This document shows positions 9,144 to 18,851 of a stretch of 64,000 nt of DNA, piece by piece. The stretch is from NCBI RefSeq assembly GCF_004332155.1, contig NZ_SJDV01000001.1, forward strand, positions 248,001 through 312,000, given 5' to 3'. Position 1 is the first letter of the stretch. Every line of letters starts with the position of its first letter. Under the pieces are notes generated by a model, which made no database searches, had not been told where the DNA came from, and worked only from the letters and a program-made list of their open reading frames with translations. The position numbers and the translations under genes are program-made. Origin of the DNA: Gramella sp. KN1008. Lineage in GTDB: Bacteria; Bacteroidota; Bacteroidia; Flavobacteriales; Flavobacteriaceae.

Positions 9144-11555
9144 TTAATTGTTCGGATTATTTTCTTCTATTACCTGCTCATTTTCTTCTTCTTCAATAAT
9201 GTTCATCGCAGGTTCTTTCAGTACTTTCTTATTGGCGATACTGCGCTCCAGCGATAATAGTAAGGAGGGTAGTAATAGTAGGTTTGCCAGCATGGCGAAT
9301 AATAAGGTCGCAGAGACAAGACCTCCAAGTGCGACAGTTCCTCCAAAACTACTTATCATGAAAACTGAAAATCCAAAAAATAGCACGATTGAAGTATAGA
9401 ACATGCTCACACCGGTCTCCCTAAGGGCAGCGTAAACAGATCTTTTTATCTTCCAGTTATTGGCTTTAAGCTCCTGCCGGTATTTGGCCAGAAAGTGGAT
9501 GGTATCATCCACCGAAATCCCGAAAGCAATACTAAATACCAGAATGGTGGATGGTTTAATGGGGACTCCCAGAAAGCCCATCATTCCTGCTGTAACCAGT
9601 AAAGGTAACAGGTTTGGTACAAGTGATATAAGTATCATTCTGAAACTTCTGAACATCCATGCCATGAGCAGAGCGATAAGGAAAATTGCCAGTCCCAGAG
9701 AAATTATCAGGTTTCTTACGAGATAGTTGGTACCTTTTTGGAACAAAAGGGCCTTACCGGTAAGAGAGACCTCGTATCTTTCTTCGGGGAAGATCTTATT
9801 GATCTGAGGGATGAGATCCTCTTCTATGCTTTCCATTTTTTCTGTTCCCACATCCTGCATGAATGTGGTAATTCGCACATATTGACCTGTAGAATCAACA
9901 TAAGATTGCATCAAACCTTCCTGGGAGCCCAGGTTCTTAGCATAGGGCATGATGAAATTCCGTTCCTGGGAGGTAGGCAACTGGTAGTATTTGGGATTAC
10001 CATTGTAGTAAGCCTGTTTTGAATATTTAACCAGTCTGGTCACCGAAAGAGGTTTTGAGAGTTCCGGGATATCCTGAATGAATTGTTCGAGTTCATCGAT
10101 CCTCTTAAGTGTGGAAAGCTTTAAAACTCCTTTAGGTCGTTTGGTGTCCACAAATATTTCCAGGGGCATCACCCCGTCAAACTCTCTTTCAAAGAACTTT
10201 ACATCCTTATAGAACTGGGTGCTTTGCGGCATATCTTCCAGAAGACTCCCGGAAATTTTAATGGTATATATCCCAATGATACTCGCTGCGAGTAGGATAA
10301 CCGAAGAAATATAGATAGCGATCCTGTGGTGCCTTACCATTTTTTCCATCCAATCAACAAAACCGCCGATCCATCTCTTGGTGAGATGTTTAAGGTGCCT
10401 GTCTTTTGGAGGTTTAAGGTAACTGTAGATTACCGGAATGATCAAAAGGCTGAGGATAAAGATCGCCAGGATATTTATAGATGCCACTACACCAAATTCA
10501 CGAAGTAGCTGACTATCTGTTAAGATAAAAGTTGCAAAACCTGAAGCGGTGGTCACATTTGTCATAAGGGTGGCATTTCCAACTTTGGTGATCACTCTTT
10601 GAAGCGATTTGGCCTGATTCCCGTGTTTCTTTATCTCCTGCTGATATTTATTGATAAGGAAGATGCAGTTTGGGATTCCTATTACAATAATCAGTGGGGG
10701 AATAAGGGCTGTAAGTATGGTGATCTCATAATGCAAAAGCCCAATCACCCCAAACGCCCACATCACACCAATGCATACGGTGAACATGGAGATTAATGTG
10801 GCCCTTACCGATCGGAAGAAAAAGAAGAAGATAAGCGAGGTCACAAAGAGAGCAGCAACAATAAACAGCCCGATCTCATCTACAATATTCTGTGAGTTGA
10901 GAGTTCGTATATACGGCATCCCCGAAACCCTGACATCTATATCGTATTTTTCTTCAAATTCTTCAATCAGAGGATCGAGCTCTTCCAGCACAAAGATCTT
11001 TCTAGCCTTGGTATTAACCAGTTCTTTGTTGAGGTAAAGAGCCGATTGGATGGTATTGGAATGTGAACTGAAAACCAGGTTCTCATAGAAAGGCAGTTCG
11101 GTGAAGAGCTTGTTCTCAAACTCTTTCAATTCCAGACTGTCCGGATTCTTTTCCAGAATGGGTTGCATTTCGAAGCGCTTTGGGTCTTCGAATTTTCTTA
11201 GTTCCTGAAGACTCGCCGGGGAGATAATATGATCTACCTCCGGATATTCCTGAAGTTTATCGGTGAGCTTATTCCATGCTTGAAATTTCTCCGGAGTAAA
11301 CAGGGCCGAGTCCCTCACTCCTAAAAGAATAAGATTACCTTCTTCACCAAATTTTTCCAGGAAGTCATTGTATTTGACGTTTACCTCATGATCATCGGGC
11401 ATCAGGTTTGCTTCGGTATAGGAAAAACGCATGTTCTTCCATTGCGTAGAAAGCAAAAAGGTTGCGATCCCTATCAGAATGATGATGGTGATGCGGTTTC
11501 GTAAAATAAGGCGGGCGATGGAGTTCCAGAATCCAAAGCTAAAAATCTTATGCAT
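9144..11555 (-). CDS. RND/MMPL-family efflux transporter
   Basis: An 803-aa inner-membrane transporter of the RND superfamily, MMPL branch, with the duplicated layout: one N-terminal helix (about 18-38), a large periplasmic loop (about 40-220), five or six helices (about 225-400), a second periplasmic loop (about 430-620) and a second helix bundle (about 625-780). VLVFSIAFGISVDDTIHFLAKYRQE carries the membrane Asp pair typical of the proton relay. Such proteins export lipids, hopanoids or sterol-like compounds; the substrate is unknown. The acidic, Asn-rich tail (EEEENEQVIEENNPNN) is unusual. It is the first gene after DUF5686 on this strand, 76 bases away. Confidence 0.88.
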   Translation of the reverse strand: MHKIFSFGFWNSIARLILRNRITIIILIGIATFLLSTQWKNMRFSYTEANLMPDDHEVNVKYNDFLEKFGEEGNLILLGVRDSALFTPEKFQAWNKLTDKLQEYPEVDHIISPASLQELRKFEDPKRFEMQPILEKNPDSLELKEFENKLFTELPFYENLVFSSHSNTIQSALYLNKELVNTKARKIFVLEELDPLIEEFEEKYDIDVRVSGMPYIRTLNSQNIVDEIGLFIVAALFVTSLIFFFFFRSVRATLISMFTVCIGVMWAFGVIGLLHYEITILTALIPPLIIVIGIPNCIFLINKYQQEIKKHGNQAKSLQRVITKVGNATLMTNVTTASGFATFILTDSQLLREFGVVASINILAIFILSLLIIPVIYSYLKPPKDRHLKHLTKRWIGGFVDWMEKMVRHHRIAIYISSVILLAASIIGIYTIKISGSLLEDMPQSTQFYKDVKFFEREFDGVMPLEIFVDTKRPKGVLKLSTLKRIDELEQFIQDIPELSKPLSVTRLVKYSKQAYYNGNPKYYQLPTSQERNFIMPYAKNLGSQEGLMQSYVDSTGQYVRITTFMQDVGTEKMESIEEDLIPQINKIFPEERYEVSLTGKALLFQKGTNYLVRNLIISLGLAIFLIALLMAWMFRSFRMILISLVPNLLPLLVTAGMMGFLGVPIKPSTILVFSIAFGISVDDTIHFLAKYRQELKANNWKIKRSVYAALRETGVSMFYTSIVLFFGFSVFMISSFGGTVALGGLVSATLLFAMLANLLLLPSLLLSLERSIANKKVLKEPAMNIIEEEENEQVIEENNPNN

Positions 11556-11631
11556 GGCAGTATTTTAGCGGCGCAAAGTTAAAAAAAGCTCTTGTAAATC
11601 GGTTGGTCTTAAGCCACTAATCTTAGCGTAT

Positions 11632-14094
11632 TTATAACTGAAGCTGCAAGGTGAATTTAAATGAGAAGTTTTGTTCAAAGCTCGGCAGGTGATATGCACC
11701 ATAACGGTAGGCTGCACTTAACCCAAATCCCGCCAGGATCTTATTAAGCTCAATTCCGGCTTCAGAATAGCCGTTTTCCAGCGTATTGAAATTAATATTT
11801 TTATGTTGCTCACTGTTGCTGAAATCACCAATGGCATGCCTGGAGATCAAAACCAGTTCAGGCGAAAAACCATCTGCTAATCTGAAAGGTCGCAGTTGGT
11901 GCCTTATATGCAGCATTGCCTGGCGATCGCTGTAGAATTCATTGAAATACATGGTTTCAAAACTATTTCTTCCTGCAACCGAAAAACGCCTGAATATCCT
12001 TGGCCTGTTGGGGTTATTGGGATACGCATGAAAGGCGTGAGTTAAGGGCAGATCACCAAAACCATAATTACCTTCCAGGATAAATTCAGTTCGGGACTGG
12101 TCTAAACGCTTGATTTCGTGCTCTGCTTTCAATCCAAGTCGGGTGAAATTCAGGTCTCCACCAACAGCATTAAATGACTGTTGGATCTGCCCTGTGAACT
12201 GGGGAAATCTCTTTTCAACAAGAATATTTTTTTCGGGCGTGCTCAGGAATTTTGAAAAGGGTTGCCAACGGAAGGAGAACGTCCCCAAACTCAGATCATA
12301 ATCATGGTATTCTGTAGTCCCGTTTAAATAGCTATAATCCTGAATTTGCCAGATCTCTTCACGCCCTATCCTTAACTCTGTATTCAATTTCGGACCTAAT
12401 TGGTGTTCAAGGCTGGTCCACCAGCTGCGATAGTTAAAGAAATTACTAATGTTCACAAAGCGGGGTTCCAGAATAGAGAAGGTGTTCTGCCCCTTTAGAT
12501 ACTCAAAGGAGGCTATTTCGCGGATATCCCGGGAAAAGGAAAAATTGAGATTTGTTCCATTTCTTTTATTTAGATATATCTGTGTTCCTATTCCATATTT
12601 CAGTACTTCATCCTTAAAACCATAGGTTGTATAACCATTCAGGTTGAATTTATCCGAAACACGATCGTTTGTTTTTCCGCCAAATCCGAGTCTTATCCCT
12701 TCATAATTATTGAATTTGAATATCTTGCTCAGGTCAAGGTCCCAGAATCCCAAAGGATAATATCCTGAGGCAATAGCACTTTTAATCTCTAATTTTCTTT
12801 TTACATTTCCTGCCTTAACCAGGCTGTCTACTTTTTTCCTGGTAGCCACATCCCGTCTTGTGAATCTTTGCTTTCTGTGCTGTTGCCAAAAAAGAGAATC
12901 CTGTTTTGCTGCCATTGCAGTGACCTCGATTTCGGCTCCGGGATTCTGAAGCTTATTTTCAAAATCCAGATCAACATTATAATTCCTGGTAACAGATGTA
13001 AGGTAAAGATCGTTCGGGATACTTTCAGATCCAAAGACCAGACTTAGAATTCCTTGCTTCTGTTGCACGGTGCCTACAGAAACGGTGCCGCCAAAAACGG
13101 CAATTTCCTTCCCTCCTGAGCCAGGCCTTATGGTAGTGGTTTGTTTCGAAGGAAACCAGATATCTTTTTCGGGATAATACTTGTAATCGTGCACAACTTC
13201 AAGTCGTACCGCACCAAGTAACTGGGCTTTGGCCTTCTGGATAGCCATACTTAGAGTGTCCAGGTAGAGAATACCCTCCAGACCTGCCACCACCTTCTCA
13301 CGTTTGGGCTTGAAGTACACTACATAGGCTGGTCGTGTTGCTAAAGTGGTGTCCAGTATTTTATATTCGTAATTCTTCAGCGCATTGGGAGCAAGCGGAC
13401 CGGCATATTCTGTTTTATAAAGCTGGTAATCATTTTTATAAAGAGAGAAGGGATTCACCTCCATTGCGAGTACATTATATATCGGTTCCTCAAAACCTGC
13501 GGTCTGGATCCCTTTCACTATTTCTTTATGCCGGGCTTTTTGCTTCAGATAATAATGCTCAGAACTTTTTTCTGAAAGGTAGGCCCGGCCTTCTTCAATG
13601 ATGGTTTCAATGGCTGCGGAAGTTGAGTCCACATCGAGTTCTAATTCATCGTATTCATTATCTATGATGAATTTGGTATATGACTTATACGAAAAACCAT
13701 CCAGGGCTTTTTCAGGATCATTTATTTCCCGCTTTTGGATAGCCTTTTCTATTAGTTTTTTTGCCGGATCGGGGGCAGAGGTGACAACTACAGTGTTTAA
13801 TCTTTCATAGGAAGGACTGAGCCCTATTTGTACATACCGGGTCGCTTTATTGACGATTGTTTTTACCGGTTTGAAACCAACATAAGAAATTGTGATGGAT
13901 AGGGTGTCCCGGTTAAGAGGCAGTCTAAAACTACCATCAATATTTGTGAGTATCTGTTGACCCTGGCCAGTGTGGATCTTGGCGTATGGCAGTGGTTTTC
14001 TGTTTTCCTTATTGATCACTCTTCCCGGAATAAGGTTCTGTGCCTGTAAATTCAGGCTGCACAGAAAGAGTAATATTAGTAAGGAATTTCGCAT
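11632..14094 (-). CDS. DUF5686 outer-membrane protein with carboxypeptidase-like regulatory domain
   Basis: An 820-aa exported protein: signal peptide (about 1-18, ending LNLQAQ), a CarboxypepD_reg-like Ig domain (about 20-100, GRVINKENRKPLPYAKIH), then the DUF5686 region, and a C-terminal half full of alternating beta strands that ends SFKFTLQLQL, as expected for an outer-membrane barrel. The family resembles TonB-dependent receptors but lacks a clear plug domain. Function is not established. It is preceded by frr and its terminator, so it is a separate transcription unit. Confidence 0.85.
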   Translation of the reverse strand: MRNSLLILLFLCSLNLQAQNLIPGRVINKENRKPLPYAKIHTGQGQQILTNIDGSFRLPLNRDTLSITISYVGFKPVKTIVNKATRYVQIGLSPSYERLNTVVVTSAPDPAKKLIEKAIQKREINDPEKALDGFSYKSYTKFIIDNEYDELELDVDSTSAAIETIIEEGRAYLSEKSSEHYYLKQKARHKEIVKGIQTAGFEEPIYNVLAMEVNPFSLYKNDYQLYKTEYAGPLAPNALKNYEYKILDTTLATRPAYVVYFKPKREKVVAGLEGILYLDTLSMAIQKAKAQLLGAVRLEVVHDYKYYPEKDIWFPSKQTTTIRPGSGGKEIAVFGGTVSVGTVQQKQGILSLVFGSESIPNDLYLTSVTRNYNVDLDFENKLQNPGAEIEVTAMAAKQDSLFWQQHRKQRFTRRDVATRKKVDSLVKAGNVKRKLEIKSAIASGYYPLGFWDLDLSKIFKFNNYEGIRLGFGGKTNDRVSDKFNLNGYTTYGFKDEVLKYGIGTQIYLNKRNGTNLNFSFSRDIREIASFEYLKGQNTFSILEPRFVNISNFFNYRSWWTSLEHQLGPKLNTELRIGREEIWQIQDYSYLNGTTEYHDYDLSLGTFSFRWQPFSKFLSTPEKNILVEKRFPQFTGQIQQSFNAVGGDLNFTRLGLKAEHEIKRLDQSRTEFILEGNYGFGDLPLTHAFHAYPNNPNRPRIFRRFSVAGRNSFETMYFNEFYSDRQAMLHIRHQLRPFRLADGFSPELVLISRHAIGDFSNSEQHKNINFNTLENGYSEAGIELNKILAGFGLSAAYRYGAYHLPSFEQNFSFKFTLQLQL

Positions 14095-14134
14095 TCAGGC
14101 TGGTTTTTTGGTCAGGGAATTTAATTAAAATAAA

Positions 14135-14178
14135 AATGCCGGATCAAATCTGAGTATCTTCAGACTTCAACCGGCATT
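14135..14178 (-). terminator. Terminator after frr
   Basis: On the minus strand AATGCCGG (14178-14171) pairs with CCGGCATT (14142-14135), enclosing a smaller TCTGA/TCAGA hairpin, and is followed by TTTATTTTAATT. It ends the pyrH-frr transcript. Confidence 0.75.
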
Positions 14179-14198
14179 AAATTCTAAGTGAGATGACA

Positions 14199-14750
14199 TT
14201 AAACCGTCATTATCTCCTTTTCCTTAGTAGCAAGTATGCTGTCGATTCTTTCAATATAACTATCGGTTAGATCCTGAACTTCCTTTTCAGAATCTTTCAG
14301 CAAGTCTTCTGAAATTTCAACTTTTTTAAGATCATGCATGGCCTGTTTCCTGTCGTTTCTAACACCTACTTTGGCGTCTTCGGCTTCGGCTTTGGCCTGC
14401 TTGGAGAGTTGTTTTCTTCTTTCTTCGGTTAAAGGCGGAACGTTAATGATCACACTTTCACCATTGTTCATAGGATTGAAGCCCAGATTTGCCTGCATGA
14501 TCCCTTTTTCGATCTCAGGGATAAGGCTTTTTTCAAAAGGCTGGATAGAAAGGGTTCGCGCATCAGGAGTGTTCACATTGGCCACCTGGTTAAGCGGAGT
14601 CTGTGCCCCGTAGTATTCAACCATCACACTTCCAAGCATACTTGGATTGGCTTTTCCGGCACGAATATTAGAAAGCTGTTTTTTAAGGTGCGAAATGGCT
14701 TTTTCCATTCCTTCCTTTGCTTCTTCTAGAATTAATTCAACTTCATCCAT
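14199..14750 (-). CDS. frr: Ribosome recycling factor
   Basis: A 183-aa RRF, close to the family length of 185, which with EF-G splits the post-termination ribosome. The typical sequences are present: LSNIRAGKANPSMLGSVMVE near residues 25-45, LSIQPFEKSLIPEIEKGI, and the C-terminal helical hairpin with RKQAMHDLKK. It lies 24 bases after pyrH, the widely conserved pyrH-frr pairing. Confidence 0.98.
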   Translation of the reverse strand: MDEVELILEEAKEGMEKAISHLKKQLSNIRAGKANPSMLGSVMVEYYGAQTPLNQVANVNTPDARTLSIQPFEKSLIPEIEKGIMQANLGFNPMNNGESVIINVPPLTEERRKQLSKQAKAEAEDAKVGVRNDRKQAMHDLKKVEISEDLLKDSEKEVQDLTDSYIERIDSILATKEKEIMTV

Positions 14751-14774
14751 TTTAATATGATTTACAATTTCAGG

Positions 14775-15482
14775 TTATAGGTTCACTTTGGTTCCAACAC
14801 GTTCGCCAGTAACTACTTTTAATAGGTTTCCAGGCTTATTCATGTCAAAAACTATAATAGGTAATTCATTTTCCTGACTAAGGGTGAATGCTGTGGTGTC
14901 CATCACCTTAAGTCCTTTTTTAATAACATCTTCAAATGTAATAAAATCGAACTTGGTAGCAGCTTTGTCTTTTTCGGGATCTGAAGTATAGATACCATCT
15001 ACCCTGGTACCTTTCAAAATAACATCTGCTTTAATCTCTATGGCTCTTAGTACGGCTGCAGAATCTGTTGTGAAATATGGATTCCCGGTCCCGCCTCCAA
15101 AAATTACCACACGACCTTTTTCGAGGTGGCGGATAGCTTTTCTCCTTATAAAGGGTTCGGCAACTTCATTGATCTTAATGGCAGATTGCAGTCTGGTCTG
15201 GATATCGGCATCTTCAAGGGCGCTCTGTAAAGCCAGGCCATTGATCACTGTAGCCAGCATTCCCATGTGGTCGCCCTGTACACGATCCATTCCACGGCTT
15301 GCACCTGCCACACCTCTAAAGATGTTTCCTCCTCCAATAACGATCGCCAGTTCTATACCTTTATCCACTACCGTTTTTATTTCCTGTGCATATTCTGCCA
15401 GGCGCTCCGGATCAATGCCATATTGGCGGTTTCCCATTAAGGCTTCTCCCGATAGTTTTAAAAGTATTCTTTTGTATTGCAT
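14775..15482 (-). CDS. pyrH: Uridylate kinase (UMP kinase)
   Basis: A 235-aa amino-acid-kinase-fold enzyme converting UMP to UDP with ATP. It has the N-terminal [14 protein letters not shown] phosphate-binding start, [11 protein letters not shown], and [15 protein letters not shown] for the nucleotide site; [12 protein letters not shown] and the C-terminal GERVGTKV complete the family pattern. Its pairing with frr supports the call. Confidence 0.98.
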   Translation of the reverse strand: MQYKRILLKLSGEALMGNRQYGIDPERLAEYAQEIKTVVDKGIELAIVIGGGNIFRGVAGASRGMDRVQGDHMGMLATVINGLALQSALEDADIQTRLQSAIKINEVAEPFIRRKAIRHLEKGRVVIFGGGTGNPYFTTDSAAVLRAIEIKADVILKGTRVDGIYTSDPEKDKAATKFDFITFEDVIKKGLKVMDTTAFTLSQENELPIIVFDMNKPGNLLKVVTGERVGTKVNL

Positions 15483-15682
15483 AGCTGATTTTTAGGTAAT
15501 CGTTGCAAATATAACCAATATCTGAATTTGAGAAATATAATGCCGGTAAATGTGGGAGTTGATGCGCATAATTCCGAAAAAATGACGGGAGTGACAGGGT
15601 TTTTCCGAATTATTTCAGAAAGAATACCGTGGCCGGATTTTTGATATATTTGATAGCTGAAACAGAAAAAACTTTTAAACCT

Positions 15683-16375
15683 ATGATGGGATATTATATA
15701 ATAGCGGGACTTATTTTTCTTGTGAGTATGTTTGTAAGCAATAAGCTCAAGAGCAAATTCAAGAAATATTCGAAAGTTCATCTTCAAAACGGGATGAGCG
15801 GAAAAGAGATCGCAGAGAAAATGTTACGGGATAATGGTATTCACGATGTAGAGGTTATCTCGACACCTGGAATGCTTTCCGATCACTATAACCCTTCAAA
15901 GAAGACCGTGAACCTTAGTGAAGGAGTTTATTCACAAAGAAATGCCGCAGCCGCTGCCGTGGCTGCTCACGAATGTGGTCACGCTGTACAGCACGCAAAA
16001 GCATACAGCTGGCTGCAAATGAGAAGTAAGCTCGTGCCGGTGGTGAGCGTGGCCTCCAAGTTGTCACAATGGGCAATTTTTGGTGGTATCATGCTAATGG
16101 TGATGGTCGGCTCTGGAATTGGTCAAACCGTTTTACTGCTTGGTATCATTATGTATGCTATGGGAACTTTATTTAGTTTTATTACGCTACCTGTAGAATA
16201 TGATGCCAGTAAACGTGCCCTGGTATGGCTTGAGAATGAGAATATGCTTACCGCTTCTGAACATGATGCGGCTGAAGATTCTTTAAAATGGGCGGCAAGA
16301 ACCTACGTGGTGGCTGCTATTGGTTCACTGGCTACACTGCTCTATTTCCTGAGTCTTTATATGGGAAGAGATTGA
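15683..16375 (+). CDS. YugP-type zinc metallopeptidase, membrane-bound
   Basis: A 230-aa membrane protein of the Zn_peptidase_2 (YugP) family. HECGH in AAVAAHECGHAVQHA is the HExxH zinc site, near residue 100. Membrane helices lie at about 2-18, 133-152, 155-177 and 203-222. A GTG start 54 bases upstream would add an unlikely N-terminus; the adjacent ATGs at 15683/15686 give the usual MGYYIIAG start. Substrate is unknown. It is divergent from pyrH and ends against a bidirectional terminator. Confidence 0.85.
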   Translation: MMGYYIIAGLIFLVSMFVSNKLKSKFKKYSKVHLQNGMSGKEIAEKMLRDNGIHDVEVISTPGMLSDHYNPSKKTVNLSEGVYSQRNAAAAAVAAHECGHAVQHAKAYSWLQMRSKLVPVVSVASKLSQWAIFGGIMLMVMVGSGIGQTVLLLGIIMYAMGTLFSFITLPVEYDASKRALVWLENENMLTASEHDAAEDSLKWAARTYVVAAIGSLATLLYFLSLYMGRD

Positions 16376-16397
16376 TAGAGATTATTTAAAATAAATG

Positions 16398-16424
16398 AAA
16401 AGCGGCCCGACAGGCCGCTTTTTT
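16398..16424. terminator. Bidirectional terminator between zinc peptidase and Lrp-family gene
   Basis: AAAAGCGGCC (16398-16407) pairs perfectly with GGCCGCTTTT (16413-16422) across a 5-base loop, with T-runs on both sides. It serves both convergent genes and overlaps the stop codon of the Lrp-family gene. Confidence 0.88.
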
Positions 16425-16893
16425 ATATCTTGATCTGACGATTGAGCTGCTGATTAAGGGATATAAAGGTTTCAGTTCTTGACACCCCTTCTATGGCCTG
16501 AATATTCTTATTAAGCACATGCATTAAATGCTCATTGTCCTTACAAAGTATCTTAATAAAGATAGACCAGTTTCCGGTTGTGTAATGGCACTCTATTACT
16601 TCCGGAATTTCGCTAAGCTTCTTTACTGCCTGTGGATTACTGACTGCCTTGTCCAGATATACTCCAACAAAGGCCATGGTTTTATATCCTAAAAGACGTG
16701 CGTCCAGTATCATACGCGAACCTTCTATCAGGCCTGATTTTTCAAGTTTTCTTAAGCGCTGATGCACCGCAGCTCCCGTTATGCCAATATTCTTTGCTAT
16801 CTCAAGGATAGGTTTTTTGGCATCCTCCATCAGGAAGTTAAGAATGGTTTTATCGATTCCGTCCAGCTGAACATTTTCGTTTATGATCTTCAT
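16423..16893 (-). CDS. Lrp/AsnC-family transcriptional regulator
   Basis: A 156-aa regulator. The N-terminal winged HTH is at about residues 12-60 (ILNFLMEDAKKPILEIAKNIGITGAAVHQRLRKLE read in parts), and the C-terminal RAM ligand-binding/dimerisation domain is at about 70-150 (VECHYTTGNWSIFIKILCKD). Such proteins sense amino acids. The divergence from, or adjacency to, a lysine-pathway-like dehydrogenase only 50 bases upstream on the same strand suggests, but does not prove, control of that gene. Confidence 0.92.
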   Translation of the reverse strand: MKIINENVQLDGIDKTILNFLMEDAKKPILEIAKNIGITGAAVHQRLRKLEKSGLIEGSRMILDARLLGYKTMAFVGVYLDKAVSNPQAVKKLSEIPEVIECHYTTGNWSIFIKILCKDNEHLMHVLNKNIQAIEGVSRTETFISLNQQLNRQIKI

Positions 16894-16942
16894 AGCTTAC
16901 TTTTTGATAAGTAAGCTAAAATAATAAAAATGCTTTTCAATT

Positions 16943-18316
16943 TTAATTTCCTACTTCACCAAATGGGTTGTAGCCTAGATATTCCGTTTCTTTTTCTTTA
17001 AATATGATACCATGACTCTCAAGTTTTTTGAGAATAGGTTCGTATACCTCCCTGTTAATTGGGAGCTGAACCCCAGGGGTGGTTATTTCTTTATTGAGGA
17101 TCATGATCGCAGCCATAGCCACAGGTAGCCCAACGGTCTTAGCCATAGCCGTTTTCGACTGATCTTCCCCAATATGAACCATTGTAGAATCTATCTGTTT
17201 TTTCTCTCCGTCAAGCTCGTAACCGAACTTATGGTACATCACGATCATATCCTTATCGTCTGGAGATAAAGACCATTTATCCATCAATATCTTCTGGAGT
17301 GCCTGCGCCGGAGTGGCTTCTTTAAGCCCTATTTTTTTGTTAGGATTGAAAATATCAAGCTCCAGCAACTTCTCCCACATGATATCATCCTGATCTATCT
17401 TAAGATTATGACGGGTTTTGAGTTCTACAGAATCGCTGGGGGAGTAGGGCAGAAATGAATTGATGAAGTCACGATAACTCATTTCTTCCGAATTCTTCAT
17501 AACAAAACTGTCATCTGTCATCCCCAGCTGGACGAACATGTTCCAGGCACGGCTGAAACCAACTTTTCTGATTGTGCCGCGGTAGAGTGTTAGAGCATCT
17601 TCAAGGCCATAGATACTCTGGTATTTCAATGAATTGCGGTTAGCATAACCTTCAAATTTTCCATAACCTTCAATTTCGAGGAATTCGGTACGACGAAACA
17701 GACGGTTATAAGGTATATATTTGTATTTACCTTCCTGAATGAATTCAGCAACGCCGCCCTGGCCCGCTACCACTACATTTCTCGGATTCCAGGTGAATTT
17801 GTAATTCCAGAGGTTGGTGTCGCTTTCAGGGGCCACAAGGCCTCCGGTAAAAGACTCAAAAAGCAACATTTGCCCTCCTTTATCTCGTATTCTATCTATG
17901 ATCTGCATGGCACTCATATGGTCTATTCCGGGATCTACGCCTATCTCATTCATAAAAACAAGGCCTTTTTCCTTTACCTGTGCATCCAGGGCTTTCATTT
18001 CATCACTTATATAAGAAGCGGTTACCATATTCTTTCCAAATTTCACACAGTCTCTGGCTACTTCAATATGAAATCGTGCGGGAAGCATTGAGATTACGAG
18101 ATCAGCTTTCTGAATGGCGGGCTCCCGGCTTTCAGCGTCGAAGACATCAAGGCTAAACGCTTCGCATTTAGGATGGTCTTTACAGGCTTTTTTAGCATTA
18201 TCGATGTCTAAGTCACCAATTCTAATATAAAGGTTTTCGGCTTCAGCCTTTTGTAACAGGTAGTCAATGAGGACAGAGGTGGATTTTCCAGCCCCCACTA
18301 TTAATATTTGTCGCAT
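16943..18316 (-). CDS. Saccharopine dehydrogenase-like protein
   Basis: A 457-aa NAD(P)-dependent enzyme. The Rossmann start ILIVGAGKSTSVLIDYLL (residues 4-21) is followed by the catalytic region MNEIGVDPGIDHMSAMQIID and a long C-terminal saccharopine-dehydrogenase domain. The family interconverts saccharopine, lysine and aminoadipate semialdehyde, or carboxynorspermidine; the precise substrate here is unsettled. The Lrp-type regulator immediately downstream on the same strand fits an amino-acid function. Divergent from the DUF423 gene. Confidence 0.85.
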   Translation of the reverse strand: MRQILIVGAGKSTSVLIDYLLQKAEAENLYIRIGDLDIDNAKKACKDHPKCEAFSLDVFDAESREPAIQKADLVISMLPARFHIEVARDCVKFGKNMVTASYISDEMKALDAQVKEKGLVFMNEIGVDPGIDHMSAMQIIDRIRDKGGQMLLFESFTGGLVAPESDTNLWNYKFTWNPRNVVVAGQGGVAEFIQEGKYKYIPYNRLFRRTEFLEIEGYGKFEGYANRNSLKYQSIYGLEDALTLYRGTIRKVGFSRAWNMFVQLGMTDDSFVMKNSEEMSYRDFINSFLPYSPSDSVELKTRHNLKIDQDDIMWEKLLELDIFNPNKKIGLKEATPAQALQKILMDKWSLSPDDKDMIVMYHKFGYELDGEKKQIDSTMVHIGEDQSKTAMAKTVGLPVAMAAIMILNKEITTPGVQLPINREVYEPILKKLESHGIIFKEKETEYLGYNPFGEVGN

Positions 18317-18383
18317 AAATTAAGTTAGTTTTGTGTAGTGCAAACGAATGTATTAAATCTTTGCATCAAATAAAATTGAAAAT

Positions 18384-18773
18384 ATGAACAGAAAATTTTT
18401 GATCGCCGGAGCCATTTTTGGGTTACTCGCTGTAATACTGGGAGCTTTTGCAGCTCATGGATTAAAAGAGGTGATTTCTGATAATTCTCTGGATTCTTTT
18501 GAGACTGGTGTTCGATTCCAAATGTATCATGCATTCTTATTGTTAATTCTTGGAGGATATGTTAAAGGGAAGACAAAAAAACTTACGTGGATATTTTATC
18601 TGATAGTAGTGGGAGTGATCATGTTTTCTGGATCTATATTTTTACTAGCAACAAATGCTCTTACTGCATTTGACTTTACCCGTATAGCCTTTATTACGCC
18701 TGTGGGAGGCAGTCTTTTGATCATCGCCTGGATTGTCTTATTGCTGGAATTCATAACGTTAAAAAAGAAATAA
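18384..18773 (+). CDS. DUF423 membrane protein
   Basis: A 129-aa protein with four membrane helices (about 5-27, 43-62, 70-90 and 97-122). The family hallmark GAFAAHGLK sits at about residues 21-29, after the first helix, and LDSFETGVRFQMYHAFLLL follows. It corresponds to the YgdD/DUF423 family found widely in bacteria, with no established function. Confidence 0.9.
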   Translation: MNRKFLIAGAIFGLLAVILGAFAAHGLKEVISDNSLDSFETGVRFQMYHAFLLLILGGYVKGKTKKLTWIFYLIVVGVIMFSGSIFLLATNALTAFDFTRIAFITPVGGSLLIIAWIVLLLEFITLKKK

Positions 18774-18783
18774 TTTGAGGACG

Positions 18784-18818
18784 TTTGGCTATTTATCTGT
18801 TTAAGATTTTTAATTTTG
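18784..18818 (+). promoter_or_regulatory. Candidate pckA promoter
   Basis: TTTG (18784-18787) and TAATTTTG (18811-18818) match the Bacteroidota -33 and -7 boxes, with a rather long 23-base spacer. The -7 box lies 33 bases before the pckA ATG. Confidence 0.45.
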
Positions 18819-18851
18819 TATGCCTAAACAAACCACAGAATTGATTTTTTT